The notes below the pieces were generated by a model, which did not search any database, had not been told where the DNA came from, and saw only the letters and a program-made list of their open reading frames with translations. From NCBI RefSeq assembly GCF_008691045.1, contig NZ_VMSO01000012.1:20484-84483 (forward strand): a DNA stretch of 64,000 nt. The letters run 5' to 3'. The DNA comes from Mediterraneibacter catenae. GTDB lineage: Bacteria > Bacillota > Clostridia > Lachnospirales > Lachnospiraceae. This document shows, piece by piece, positions 44,129 through 52,677 of the stretch. The stretch's first letter is position 1; each line of letters opens with the position of its first letter. The position numbers and the translations under genes were made by a program.

Positions 44129-45571
44129 ATGCAGAAAAACGATATGGCGGTTATTGAAATTACGGATATAGGTGTAGGCGGAGAGGGAATCGGAAAGATC
44201 GACGGCTATACACTCTTTGTGAAGGATGCCGTTATCGGTGACAGGGCAGAAGTAAAAGTGATAAAAGCGAAGAAGAATTACGGATACGCAAGACTCATGA
44301 AAGTGATCGAGCCGTCACCGTACCGTGTGGAACCGAGGTGCAGATTTGCGCGTCAGTGCGGAGGCTGTCAGATCCAGGCGATGTCCTATGACAGACAGCT
44401 TGTATTCAAAGAGCAGAAAGTCCGGGGGGATCTGGAACGTATCGGCGGCTTCGCACCGGAGCTTATTGACCGGGTCATGGAACCGATCGTCGGAATGGAA
44501 GATCCGTTCGGCTACCGGAATAAAGCACAGTTCCCGTTTGGGACAGATAAAGAAGGAAATCCGGTCACGGGATTTTATGCAGGGAGGACGCATGACATTA
44601 TCGCGAATACAGACTGTGCATTAGGCGCCCCGGTAAATCAGGATATCCTTGAGACTATTCTTGCATTTATGAGAAAATATAATATTCCTGCCTATGATGA
44701 AAAGACTGGAAAAGGCCTGATCCGTCATGTCCTGATCCGCTATGGATTTACAACGAATGAAATCATGGTCTGTCTTGTAGTAAATGGAAATACAATTCCC
44801 CATGTGAGGGAACTGACGGATGATCTTGTCCGTATTCCCGGGATGACAAGTATTACAATGAGCGTGAATACAAAGCGTACAAACGTGATCATGGGAGATA
44901 TGTATGAAGTGCTCTGGGGACAGGGATATATTACAGATTATATCGGGGAGATCCGGTATCAGATATCTCCGCTTTCTTTTTATCAGGTCAATCCGGCGCA
45001 GACAGAGAAACTCTATTCCCTTGCGCTGGAATACGCGGATTTAAAAGGCGGCGAGACTGTATGGGACCTCTATTGCGGAATCGGTACGATCTCATTGTTT
45101 CTTGCGCAGAAAGCCGGACAAGTCTATGGCGTGGAGATCGTGCCGCAGGCTATTGACGACGCGCGAAAGAATGCACGGATAAACGGAATTGAAAACGCAG
45201 AATTCTTTGTCGGCAAGGCAGAAGAAGTGCTCCCGGAATACTATGAGCGCCGACAGATGGACGGGGCGGACCGGAACGAACAGAAACAGATGGACGTCGA
45301 GCCGGACCGGCTGAAGCGGACGGCTCATGCAGACGTGATCGTGGTCGATCCTCCGCGCAAAGGCTGTGATGCGGCGCTGCTGGAGACGATCGTAAAGATG
45401 GCGCCGGAAAAAGTTGTGTATGTGAGCTGTGACCCGGCGACACTGGCGAGAGATCTGAAAATACTGTGCGAGAACGGGTATGAGCTGAAGAGAGTGAGGG
45501 CGGTGGATCAATTCCCGATGACGGTTCATGTGGAGACAATTTGTAAACTCACACGGAATTTCACACTTTAA
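44129..45571 (+). CDS. rlmD: 23S rRNA (uracil-C5)-methyltransferase, RlmD/RumA family
   Basis: 480 residues. An N-terminal TRAM domain precedes the iron-sulfur cysteines (CRFARQCGGC near residues 72-81, plus NTDC). The SAM-dependent fold shows WDLYCGIGTISLFL and DPPRKGCD; the catalytic Cys is in YVSCDPATLARDL. A charged insertion of about 25 residues (near 375-400) sits before the DPPRKG motif. Firmicutes often carry several paralogues (RlmCD-type) modifying U747 and U1939, so the exact position modified is uncertain. GGAGAAAAAG precedes the ATG. Confidence 0.9.
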   Translation: MQKNDMAVIEITDIGVGGEGIGKIDGYTLFVKDAVIGDRAEVKVIKAKKNYGYARLMKVIEPSPYRVEPRCRFARQCGGCQIQAMSYDRQLVFKEQKVRGDLERIGGFAPELIDRVMEPIVGMEDPFGYRNKAQFPFGTDKEGNPVTGFYAGRTHDIIANTDCALGAPVNQDILETILAFMRKYNIPAYDEKTGKGLIRHVLIRYGFTTNEIMVCLVVNGNTIPHVRELTDDLVRIPGMTSITMSVNTKRTNVIMGDMYEVLWGQGYITDYIGEIRYQISPLSFYQVNPAQTEKLYSLALEYADLKGGETVWDLYCGIGTISLFLAQKAGQVYGVEIVPQAIDDARKNARINGIENAEFFVGKAEEVLPEYYERRQMDGADRNEQKQMDVEPDRLKRTAHADVIVVDPPRKGCDAALLETIVKMAPEKVVYVSCDPATLARDLKILCENGYELKRVRAVDQFPMTVHVETICKLTRNFTL

Positions 45572-45575
45572 TGTA

Positions 45576-45604
45576 TTGAAGCAAAACCTTCTTTATGCTA
45601 TACT
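45576..45604 (+). promoter_or_regulatory. Sigma-A-type promoter for aroE
   Basis: TTGAAG and TATACT with a 17-base spacer, about 105 bases before the chosen aroE start. Confidence 0.6.
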
Positions 45605-45709
45605 ATACCTGTTGTTTCCTGCTGTGGATTTTTATTCACAACGGGAAAAGATGTGAAAGTATCAGTATACTTTATGTGCAAAAATATTTTACGGAGGAAT
45701 GTAAAGGAT

Positions 45710-46585
45710 ATGGAAAGAAGAATCAGCGGACATACACAGCTTTACGCTCTGATCGGATCTCCGGTGGGGCACTCGGGTTCCCCGGCGATGTATAATTACA
45801 GTTTTGAAAAACTCGGTATCGATGCGGCATATCTCGCATTTGATGTGCCGGTGGACAAGACAAAGGATGCGATTGACGCCCTGCGCACACTTCATGCAGG
45901 CGGCTTTAATGTAACGATGCCGTGCAAGACTGCAACAGCGCAGATTGTAGACCGATTATCACCGGCGGCGGAGCTGGTTGGCGCCTGCAACACGGTAGTC
46001 TTTGAAGAAGACGGCACTATGACCGGCCACATGACAGATGGCACAGGATTTGTGCGTAATCTCAACGAGCACGGAGTAGATATCAAAGGCAAGAAGATCG
46101 TACTTCTGGGAACCGGGGGTGCGGCTACGGCTATCGCTGTACAGGCGGCGCTGGACGGCGTGGCGGAGATTGCGATCTTCAACAGAAAAGACGAATTCTA
46201 TGCAAACGGAGAAAAGACGGTAGAGAAGATCAGAAAGGCTGTGCCTTCGATTCAGAATGTCTATATCGAAGATCTGGACAACACAGAGCTTCTCGGTCAG
46301 GTGATCGGGCAGAGTGATATCCTGATCAATGCGACCCGTGCAGGCATGAGTCCGATGGAGGATGTGATCCCTGTACCGGCAGAATTCCTGAGACCGGAGC
46401 TGGCAGTTGCTGATGTGGTGTATAATCCGAAGGAGACACTTCTGGTCAAGAAAGCAAAAGAAGCCGGCTGCTGTGCGGCTGTAGGCGGAAGCGGCATGCT
46501 CCTCTGGCAGGGAGTGGCTGCATTCGAGCTGTTTACAGGACAGGAGATGCCCGTAGAGGAAGTGCGGGAGAAATTCTTCGACTAA
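45710..46585 (+). CDS. aroE: Shikimate dehydrogenase family protein
   Basis: 291 residues. It reduces 3-dehydroshikimate with NADPH, or acts on quinate in YdiB-like members. Substrate-site motifs are GSPVGHSGSPAMYN and FNVTMPCKTA, where the Lys is catalytic and the usual His of NVTxPHK is Cys; the Asp is in MTDGTGF. The Rossmann loop is LLGTGGAATAIAVQ. Other aromatic pathway genes are absent, so a catabolic quinate/shikimate role is possible. I prefer ATG 45710 (MERRISG), after ACGGAGG, to an ATG 19 codons earlier. Confidence 0.88.
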   Translation: MERRISGHTQLYALIGSPVGHSGSPAMYNYSFEKLGIDAAYLAFDVPVDKTKDAIDALRTLHAGGFNVTMPCKTATAQIVDRLSPAAELVGACNTVVFEEDGTMTGHMTDGTGFVRNLNEHGVDIKGKKIVLLGTGGAATAIAVQAALDGVAEIAIFNRKDEFYANGEKTVEKIRKAVPSIQNVYIEDLDNTELLGQVIGQSDILINATRAGMSPMEDVIPVPAEFLRPELAVADVVYNPKETLLVKKAKEAGCCAAVGGSGMLLWQGVAAFELFTGQEMPVEEVREKFFD

Positions 46586-46598
46586 AAGAATATTAGAT

Positions 46599-46658
46599 AA
46601 AAATACCCGGCAGCTTTAGGAGCATTTCATCAGCCCCTAAAGTTACCGGGTTATTTTT
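46599..46658. terminator. Bidirectional terminator between aroE and murF
   Basis: AAATACCCGG and CCTAAAG/CTTTAGG arms form a long interrupted stem ending in CCGGGTTATTTTT. T-rich flanks on both strands let it serve the two convergent genes. Confidence 0.8.
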
Positions 46659-46669
46659 AAGTATAAGTT

Positions 46670-48076
46670 TTATTCTTTGCTGCTCAAGCGTTCCACAATC
46701 TCGGGGAATTCCATACCGTGGGATGCTTTCACCAGGATGGTGTCGCCTTCTCTGAGCACGCTGTCGGCATTCTCAAAGAATTCGGCCTTTGTCTTATAAT
46801 GGTGTATTTCCATGCTGCCGGCCTGTGCTTCATTTTCATTCCCTGAGCTATGTACAGTCTCCTGAGCTCCGCGGGCAATTTCCGCGCTTAAGTTACCGAT
46901 ACAGATCAGGACGTTGATTCCTTTTCCGGCGGCGTGGGCGCCTACATCATAGTGCATCTTCTTTTCGTCTGCTCCCAGTTCGAACATATCTCCCAGAACC
47001 GCGACAGTCCTTGTATCCGCATATGCCAGCACGTCCAGGGAAGACTTCATGGACGCGGGATTTGCATTGTAACAGTCGTCGATGACTGTGTAGTGCTCTC
47101 CTTCAATAAGATTATTGCGGCCGGCGATTGGTACGTTTGCTTTGATTCCCTGTGCAATTTCGCTGTCTGTCATGCCGAGGGCATACCCTGCTGCTGTTGC
47201 TGCAAGTGCATTGTACACCATATGCTCGCCGGGGATTGAGATGTGCGCGTCAAATGTGGATGAAGGAGTGACAAAACGGGCGTCCGTGCCTTTCAGCCCC
47301 CGGCTTGTAATTTGCTCTGCGTGGTAGGAGCAGGACTCATCCAGTCCGAAATAAACAGGGGTGAGACCGTTCTGCGGCGTGAATCCGCGCAGTTTATCAT
47401 CATCACCGTTTACAATGACCGTGCCTTCCGGATTCATGTAATCGATCATTTCGGTCTTTGCCTTGAGTATCCCGTCTCTGGAACCGAGACTTTCAATATG
47501 CGCAACGCCGATATTTGTAAATACGCAGATATCCGGGCGGGCGATCTTTGCCAGGCGCGTCATTTCCCCGAAATTGCTGATGCCCATTTCCAGGACCGCG
47601 ACTTCATGTTCTTCCCGGATATTGAATACAGTAAGGGGAAGCCCGATTTCATTGTTGAAGTTTCCTTCTGTCTTGAGAACAGAATATTTCCGGGACAGTA
47701 CGGATGCGATCATTTCCTTCGTGCTGGTCTTACCCACACTTCCGGAGATGCCGACCACTTTGATGTCAAGAGAGCGCCGGTAGTGCTCTGCTATATCTTT
47801 CAGCGCCTGCTCGCAGGAAGCGACGCGGATGTAAGGATAATCCACGTCCCCGAGATTCTGTTCGGATACAGAGCAGAGCGCACCTTTTTCCATCACCTGA
47901 GGGATGAATGTGTGACCGTCCACACGGGCACCTTTGATCGCTATGAACAGACTTCCCTTCTCTGCCTTGCGGCTGTCAATGACAACGCTCGAAACTTCGC
48001 GGCCGGCAAGCGACGGATCACAGTGTAAGGTCCCGCCGCACGCAGCTGCGATCTCCTGTAATGACATATGTTTCAT
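46670..48076 (-). CDS. murF: UDP-MurNAc-tripeptide--D-Ala-D-Ala ligase
   Basis: 468 residues, full length. ATP loop SGSVGKTSTKEM near residues 110-121, EMGISNFGEM, and the C-terminal domain with DCYNANPASMKSSLDVL. It adds D-Ala-D-Ala to the peptidoglycan precursor in the cytoplasm. It follows ddl, which makes the dipeptide, by 33 bases in the same orientation. AAGGAGAT precedes the ATG. Confidence 0.95.
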   Translation of the reverse strand: MKHMSLQEIAAACGGTLHCDPSLAGREVSSVVIDSRKAEKGSLFIAIKGARVDGHTFIPQVMEKGALCSVSEQNLGDVDYPYIRVASCEQALKDIAEHYRRSLDIKVVGISGSVGKTSTKEMIASVLSRKYSVLKTEGNFNNEIGLPLTVFNIREEHEVAVLEMGISNFGEMTRLAKIARPDICVFTNIGVAHIESLGSRDGILKAKTEMIDYMNPEGTVIVNGDDDKLRGFTPQNGLTPVYFGLDESCSYHAEQITSRGLKGTDARFVTPSSTFDAHISIPGEHMVYNALAATAAGYALGMTDSEIAQGIKANVPIAGRNNLIEGEHYTVIDDCYNANPASMKSSLDVLAYADTRTVAVLGDMFELGADEKKMHYDVGAHAAGKGINVLICIGNLSAEIARGAQETVHSSGNENEAQAGSMEIHHYKTKAEFFENADSVLREGDTILVKASHGMEFPEIVERLSSKE

Positions 48077-48109
48077 AAGAATATCTCCTTGTATAAATAA
48101 GTAGGAAGG

Positions 48110-49168
48110 CTATTTCGAATATCTTGCTTCCATTGATTTCCGGATGATCAGCTCGCACAGATCTCCGTACTCGATACCTGCAACCTTTGCCTCTTTGGGC
48201 AGCAGGCTGGCTGCGGTCATGCCGGGCAGTGTGTTCATCTCCAGACAGTACAGATTTCCCGCATCGTCCAGGAGGAAGTCAGCGCGGCTGTAGACGTTCA
48301 GCTTCAGGGCGTGGTATGCCTTGACAGTGAGCTCCATCATACGTGCTTCCACATCTTTCGGGATATCGGCGGGGCAGACTTCCTCGGTCGCTCCGTCCTG
48401 ATATTTATTGGCATAGTCAAAGAAACCTGTCTTTGGAATGATCTCGATCGGAGGAAGCGCTTCACCGTCGATGATGCCGCAGGCAAACTCGCGCCCTTTG
48501 ATGAATGTCTCGATGACAACTTCATCCTCATAGAAGAAAGACTTTTCCAGTGCATCTTCATATTCTTCCTCTGTATTTACAATGTACACGCCGATGCTTG
48601 AACCACCGGAACACGGCTTGACTACGACAGGCAGGGACAGCCCAAGCGAGGAGAGCGAGCGATCGGTTGTATTCTTATGCAGGCAGACCCCGGCCGGCGT
48701 ATCGATGCCTGCCTGGAGAAATACCTGCTTGGTAAATCCTTTGTCCATTGCCACCGCGCATCCGAGAGAGTCCGGTCCGGTGTAGCGGATGCCGAGCAGG
48801 TCAAATGTGGCCTGAAGCTTTCCGTTCTCGCCTTCTCCGCCGTGGAGACCGAGAAATGTAATGTCGGCAAGACGGCAGAGTTCAATGACATTCGGTCCGA
48901 GGAAACAATCAGACTGGTCAGGGCGGGAGGCTTTGACAGCCGCAAGGTCAGGCTCTTCCTCGCTGATATTTTTGGCAATTTCAAGACCGTGTCCGGGCAG
49001 TGTGAATACATCTTCCAGATTATCCGGTGCATTCTCAAGTCCCAGAAATACATCAAGCAGAAATGCGTCGTGTCCTTTGTCGAGCAGTGTACGGCAGATT
49101 CCGGCAGCGGAGGCGAGAGAAACGTCTCTCTCCGTGCTCAGTCCGCCCGCCAGTACGATAATTTTCAT
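48110..49168 (-). CDS. ddl: D-alanine--D-alanine ligase
   Basis: 352 residues. ATP-grasp enzyme with LHGGEGENGKLQATFDLLGI in the N-terminal domain, VVKPCSGGSSIGVYIV in the central one, and LEMNTLPGMTAASLLPKEA at the end. The GITYTGPDS-type region reads GIRYTGPDSLGCAVAMDKG. The central insertion is slightly long, with a FYEDEVVIETFIKGREF strand, as in VanA/Ddl enzymes. No vancomycin-resistance partners are nearby, so this is the housekeeping enzyme. AAAGGAG precedes the ATG. Confidence 0.93.
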   Translation of the reverse strand: MKIIVLAGGLSTERDVSLASAAGICRTLLDKGHDAFLLDVFLGLENAPDNLEDVFTLPGHGLEIAKNISEEEPDLAAVKASRPDQSDCFLGPNVIELCRLADITFLGLHGGEGENGKLQATFDLLGIRYTGPDSLGCAVAMDKGFTKQVFLQAGIDTPAGVCLHKNTTDRSLSSLGLSLPVVVKPCSGGSSIGVYIVNTEEEYEDALEKSFFYEDEVVIETFIKGREFACGIIDGEALPPIEIIPKTGFFDYANKYQDGATEEVCPADIPKDVEARMMELTVKAYHALKLNVYSRADFLLDDAGNLYCLEMNTLPGMTAASLLPKEAKVAGIEYGDLCELIIRKSMEARYSK

Positions 49169-49184
49169 GATAATTTATACTCCT

Positions 49185-50636
49185 TTATTTTGAATTTGCT
49201 TCATTCAGAAGCGCTGTCTTTGTGTCGTAAAGCTTCTGAGAAAGATCTACATACACCTTGTGAGGATTGAAGAGACGTTTCGTCTCATCCCACAGAGTCT
49301 CTTTCTCCTGTCTGCAGAACTCTGCAATCTCCTTTACAGACGGTGAGGTGTACTTACATTCGCCTCTGATAAACACAGGCTTTAAGATCTCTTTCATAGT
49401 ATATGTGCCGCCCTCCAGACGTGTCTTTTTCCATGTGGCGTTTGGATCAAAGAGCAGCAGGTCTTTGGACGTGTCATATTCTTCGCCCACGAAACAGATG
49501 AGATCGGCGCGTATTTTCCCGGTCTCTTTGTCATAAATACGGTAGATCGTCTTATTTCCCGGGTTGGTGATTTTCTCCACATTTTCTGAAATTTTGATCT
49601 TCGGTACGAACTCGCCCTTTTCATTCTGGATAGCAGCAAGCTTATATACACCGCCGAATGACGGGCAGTCCTTTGAAGTGATCAGGTTCGTGCCGACACC
49701 CCATGAAGTGATAGCGGCGCCCTGAAGCTTCAGGTCATTGATCAGGAATTCATCCAGATCATTGGATGCGGCGATGACAGCATCAGTAAATCCTGCATCA
49801 TCGAGCATTTTCCTTGCCTTTTTTGACAGATAGGCAAGGTCGCCGGAATCAAGGCGGATACCGTAACTCTTCGGATGGATGCCAGCGTCGCGCATTTCCT
49901 TAAAGACGCGGATCGCATTGGGAACACCGGATTTTAATGTGTCATATGTGTCCACGAGCAGTGTGCATGCATTTGGATAGAGACGGGCATATTCCTTGAA
50001 CGCCGTATACTCGTCTTTGAAGCTCATGATCCAGCTGTGGGCATGAGTCCCCAGAACAGGCACGTCGAACATTTCTCCGGCGAGCACATTGGAGGTTCCT
50101 ACGCATCCACCGATCATTGCGGCCCTTGCACCGTACAGTCCCGCATCCGGACCCTGCGCGCGGCGCAGACCGAACTCCATGACACCGTTCCCCTGTGCTG
50201 CATGCACTACGCGGGAAGCCTTTGTGGCGATCAGGCACTGGTGATTGATGATCGTCAGGATCGCAGTCTCCACAAGCTGCGCCTCCATGATCGGAGCGAC
50301 GACTTTGATCAGCGGTTCTCTCGGAAAGATCACACTACCCTCCGGAATCGCATAAATATCCCCGCTGAAGTGGAAGCCGCTTAAATAATGAAGGAAGTCT
50401 TCGCTGAAGATACCCAGCCCTCTCAGATAATCGACGTCTTCATAAGAGAAGTTCAGATTCTTGATATAATCTATGACCTGTTCCAGTCCGGCCATGATGG
50501 AATATCCGCCTTTGTTCGGATTCTCCCGGAAGAACATGTCAAAGATGACAGTTTCGTTTTCCTGTGTCTCAAAATAGCCCTGCATCATAGTCAGCTCATA
50601 GAGATCTGTGAGCAGGGTGAGATTCTGTGCGCTCAT
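49185..50636 (-). CDS. pncB: Nicotinate phosphoribosyltransferase
   Basis: 483 residues. Converts nicotinate and PRPP to nicotinate mononucleotide in NAD salvage. Family signs: LLTDLYELTMMQGYFE at the N-terminus, FGLRRAQGPDAGLYGARAAMIGG, HSWIMSF, and IRLDSGDLAYLSKKAR. The N-terminal GTG at 50663 has no ribosome site; ATG 50636 follows AGAGGG. It is the first gene of pncB-ddl-murF, joined by a 16-base gap to ddl. The combination of NAD salvage and wall genes is probably simple co-location. Confidence 0.93.
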   Translation of the reverse strand: MSAQNLTLLTDLYELTMMQGYFETQENETVIFDMFFRENPNKGGYSIMAGLEQVIDYIKNLNFSYEDVDYLRGLGIFSEDFLHYLSGFHFSGDIYAIPEGSVIFPREPLIKVVAPIMEAQLVETAILTIINHQCLIATKASRVVHAAQGNGVMEFGLRRAQGPDAGLYGARAAMIGGCVGTSNVLAGEMFDVPVLGTHAHSWIMSFKDEYTAFKEYARLYPNACTLLVDTYDTLKSGVPNAIRVFKEMRDAGIHPKSYGIRLDSGDLAYLSKKARKMLDDAGFTDAVIAASNDLDEFLINDLKLQGAAITSWGVGTNLITSKDCPSFGGVYKLAAIQNEKGEFVPKIKISENVEKITNPGNKTIYRIYDKETGKIRADLICFVGEEYDTSKDLLLFDPNATWKKTRLEGGTYTMKEILKPVFIRGECKYTSPSVKEIAEFCRQEKETLWDETKRLFNPHKVYVDLSQKLYDTKTALLNEANSK

Positions 50637-50696
50637 AGTAAATTCCCTCTTTTCATTTTGCACGGGGCGCCGGGATGCGGCGCTTATCTGTGTTTT

Positions 50697-50743
50697 ACGG
50701 CGGCGAGGAACGCGCGGGGCAGACTCCCTCGCCGTTTTTCTTT
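50697..50743. other. GC-rich hairpin in the pncB leader
   Basis: CGGCGAGG and CCTCGCCG pair around an 18-base loop at the very 5' end of the predicted pncB transcript. On the plus strand the same hairpin ends in TTTTTCTTT, like a terminator, but no plus-strand gene lies upstream. A regulatory role in pncB expression is possible but unproven. Confidence 0.4.
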
Positions 50744-50746
50744 ACG

Positions 50747-50755
50747 ATTATAGCA
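50747..50755 (-). promoter_or_regulatory. Extended -10 promoter for pncB-ddl-murF
   Basis: Minus strand TGCTATAAT, about 110 bases before the pncB start. No clear -35. Confidence 0.5.
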
Positions 50756-50803
50756 CACCGCAGTGCAATCTTCTACAAATTTTCAATTCTGTTCCTTATA
50801 AAA

Positions 50804-50841
50804 TAACAGTTCAGTCCGTGTCATTTGCAAAGCCGCACTGT
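50804..50841 (+). repeat. Family 1 repeat fragment G
   Basis: TAACAGTTCAGTCCGTGTCA then TTTGCAAAGCCGCACTG matches the first 40 bases of full copies, with several changes. The rest is missing; the plsC terminator follows. Confidence 0.65.
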
Positions 50842-50845
50842 TCCT

Positions 50846-50906
50846 ATAAAATAAAGCTGTATGACAGGGGAACGTACGGTGAATAAACACCCCTGTCATA
50901 CAGCTT
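50846..50906 (-). terminator. Intrinsic terminator of plsC
   Basis: A perfect 17-base stem, AAGCTGTATGACAGGGG with its complement, encloses a 19-base loop; on the minus strand it is followed by TATTTTAT. It lies 11 bases past the plsC stop. Confidence 0.85.
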
Positions 50907-50917
50907 GGAATTGAATA

Positions 50918-51652
50918 TCAGACAAGCTCGGCGTTTTTGTGTATCGTCTCCAGAATTACATTCTGAACATAGTCTCCGATATGTCTTTTTGTTTCTTTAT
51001 CAAGCTCATCTGGATAAATCGGTTTCCCGTATTCAATTACCACATGTGTTTTCTTTATCTTAGGAAAATGCTTCTCAAAGATATCAGCCGTATTATTCAT
51101 AGAGACCGGAATGATAGCGCACCCGGATTTCGTGGCAATCTTAAGGGCTCCGTCTTTAAAAGGCAGCATAGTGAGCTCCTCGCCCCTGTTTCTGGTGCCT
51201 TCGGGAAAGATGCAGATGGAGATGCCATTTTTAATATCGTCAATTGCCTCGAGAATTGTCTTGAGCCCTTCTTTCGGGTTCGTCCGGTCGAGGAAGAGAC
51301 AGTGCAGGCGTCGCATCCAGGAGGAAAGTCCGGGATATTTCTCCATTTCCTTCTTCGCAACATAACCGGTTGGCCTTTTGCATCTGCTGTAGGTCAGAAG
51401 AATATCAAAATAGCTGCGATGGTTGCCGATAAACAGAACCGGCTCATCCGGTATATTTTCCTCGCCGATCACGGTCGTTTTTACACCGGTTATGCGAAGG
51501 ATCACTTTGAAAGCCCACTGTACGATACGAAGCGAGCTGATATCGCTCGCATACGGCGACGATTTGTGCAGAAACCATTCCACAACGCGTACAGGGAATG
51601 TCAGGATCAGAAATAAAACTACAAAAATAACAATACATATAAAACGAATCAT
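50918..51652 (-). CDS. plsC: 1-acyl-sn-glycerol-3-phosphate acyltransferase
   Basis: 244 residues, PlsC/LPLAT family, acylating lysophosphatidic acid at the membrane. An N-terminal membrane helix precedes NHRSYFDIL (the NHxxxxD motif, here NHRSYFD) and FPEGTRNRGEE. Its own promoter and strong terminator make it a single-gene unit. The start is preceded by TTGAGGAC. Some paralogues use other acceptors, so the exact acceptor is inferred. Confidence 0.9.
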   Translation of the reverse strand: MIRFICIVIFVVLFLILTFPVRVVEWFLHKSSPYASDISSLRIVQWAFKVILRITGVKTTVIGEENIPDEPVLFIGNHRSYFDILLTYSRCKRPTGYVAKKEMEKYPGLSSWMRRLHCLFLDRTNPKEGLKTILEAIDDIKNGISICIFPEGTRNRGEELTMLPFKDGALKIATKSGCAIIPVSMNNTADIFEKHFPKIKKTHVVIEYGKPIYPDELDKETKRHIGDYVQNVILETIHKNAELV

Positions 51653-51698
51653 GTGTATGTCCTCAATTCTTCTTTATTAGTAAATCAGCGTCTTATCA

Positions 51699-51727
51699 AT
51701 TATACCGCCGGCATATGGAAAATACAA
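51699..51727 (-). promoter_or_regulatory. Sigma-A-type promoter for plsC
   Basis: Minus strand TTGTAT and TATAAT with a 17-base spacer, about 45 bases before the plsC start. Confidence 0.65.
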
Positions 51728-52227
51728 GAAAAATGGCTGGAAATTCGTGTTTGACTCGCCTGTTCCGAAAGGTGCGTCAAAAGGGCTGTATCTGTTTGGT
51801 TTTCTGTATTCAACCAATCGGAGGTCCTCTCAACCAAGCACGGAATTTTCGATTCCGTTCCGGCTTCTTCCGGCATATAAGAGTGTCTGTTGAAGAAGGA
51901 TACCGCAGCGGAAGAAAAGCTTACTGATCGAATACGACAGCAGAAAAAGAAGATACTGCATAAGCTATGCATCGACATGGAGCGTTCCGAATACACCTCG
52001 TTCTCCATGTTAGCGGCATTAAAATGCGAGTTCCCATGGACGAGTATTTTGATGTCGCGTTACATGGATTCGAGGGGATGAGGTGAAGCGGGTCGGCATA
52101 GCGCTGCAGTATCTTCTTTTTCTGCGTCTGATATTTGATTAGTAAATTCTTTTTGCCATGGCGTTATCCTGTCAACAAACACGAACTGTCATATTTGGAA
52201 TCCGATTTACATATGTTATATGGAAAA
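51728..52227. other. Apparent decayed region with an inverted 21-base duplication
   Basis: No convincing gene covers this 500-base stretch; only short frames on both strands are open and none has a good start. A 21-base sequence at 51940-51960 occurs as its exact complement at 52105-52125, enclosing about 145 bases. One short frame between them ends in VPMDEYFDVALHGFEGMR, which looks like a real protein tail. I interpret it as remnants of one or two genes broken by rearrangement. Confidence 0.45.
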
Positions 52228-52246
52228 TTGCTGTGAGGACAGGGAA

Positions 52247-52666
52247 ATGAAACGCCTGATCGTATCTTGTGCAGCCTGTGTGCTCCCGCTGTTTCTGGCG
52301 GCCGCAGCTTCCGGCTGTGTTACAAGGCATACGGAGACGGATAAGCTTAAGGATCTTGAGTTTACTGTGATAGACCGGGAGGATGAGCCGGAGGAACTGA
52401 GCGCGATGATCGAAGAAGAGAAAGAGCATCCCTTCCAGATGATCTATGCGGATCAGGGAGAACTCTACATTGCGGAAGGATACGGGGAACAGCCGACCAC
52501 AGGATACAGTGTGGCGGTGAAAGAGCTGTATGAGACAGAAGACGCGGTCCGCATCCGCACGAATCTCCTCGGACCGGAGAAAGGGGAGGATATAAAGGAG
52601 ATCGCCACATTTCCCTATGTGGTCGTGCAGCTTGAATATATTGAAAAAGATGTCGTATTTGATTGA
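52247..52666 (+). CDS. PrcB-like (PrcB_C domain) lipoprotein
   Basis: 139 residues. A signal peptide ends in a cysteine-containing lipobox (AASGC), and the mature part carries a PrcB_C-type domain: QPTTGYSVAVKELYETED followed by FPYVVVQLEYI. PrcB-like proteins were first known as partners of surface protease complexes in spirochaetes; in spore-formers the role is unknown. It overlaps the SPOCS/LysM gene region closely (11 bases between), suggesting one operon and perhaps a role at the spore or cell surface. ATG 52247 follows GAGGACAGGG. Confidence 0.75.
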   Translation: MKRLIVSCAACVLPLFLAAAASGCVTRHTETDKLKDLEFTVIDREDEPEELSAMIEEEKEHPFQMIYADQGELYIAEGYGEQPTTGYSVAVKELYETEDAVRIRTNLLGPEKGEDIKEIATFPYVVVQLEYIEKDVVFD

Positions 52667-52677
52667 GGAGGAGAGAT

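Noticed and set aside
50697..50743. A plus-strand terminator
   Set aside because: The hairpin with a T run has no plus-strand gene before it, so I list it as a leader hairpin of pncB instead.
51700..52008. A 102-codon minus-strand frame upstream of plsC
   Set aside because: Composition is Ser/Phe/Cys-rich, no ribosome site is present, and it overlaps the plsC promoter.
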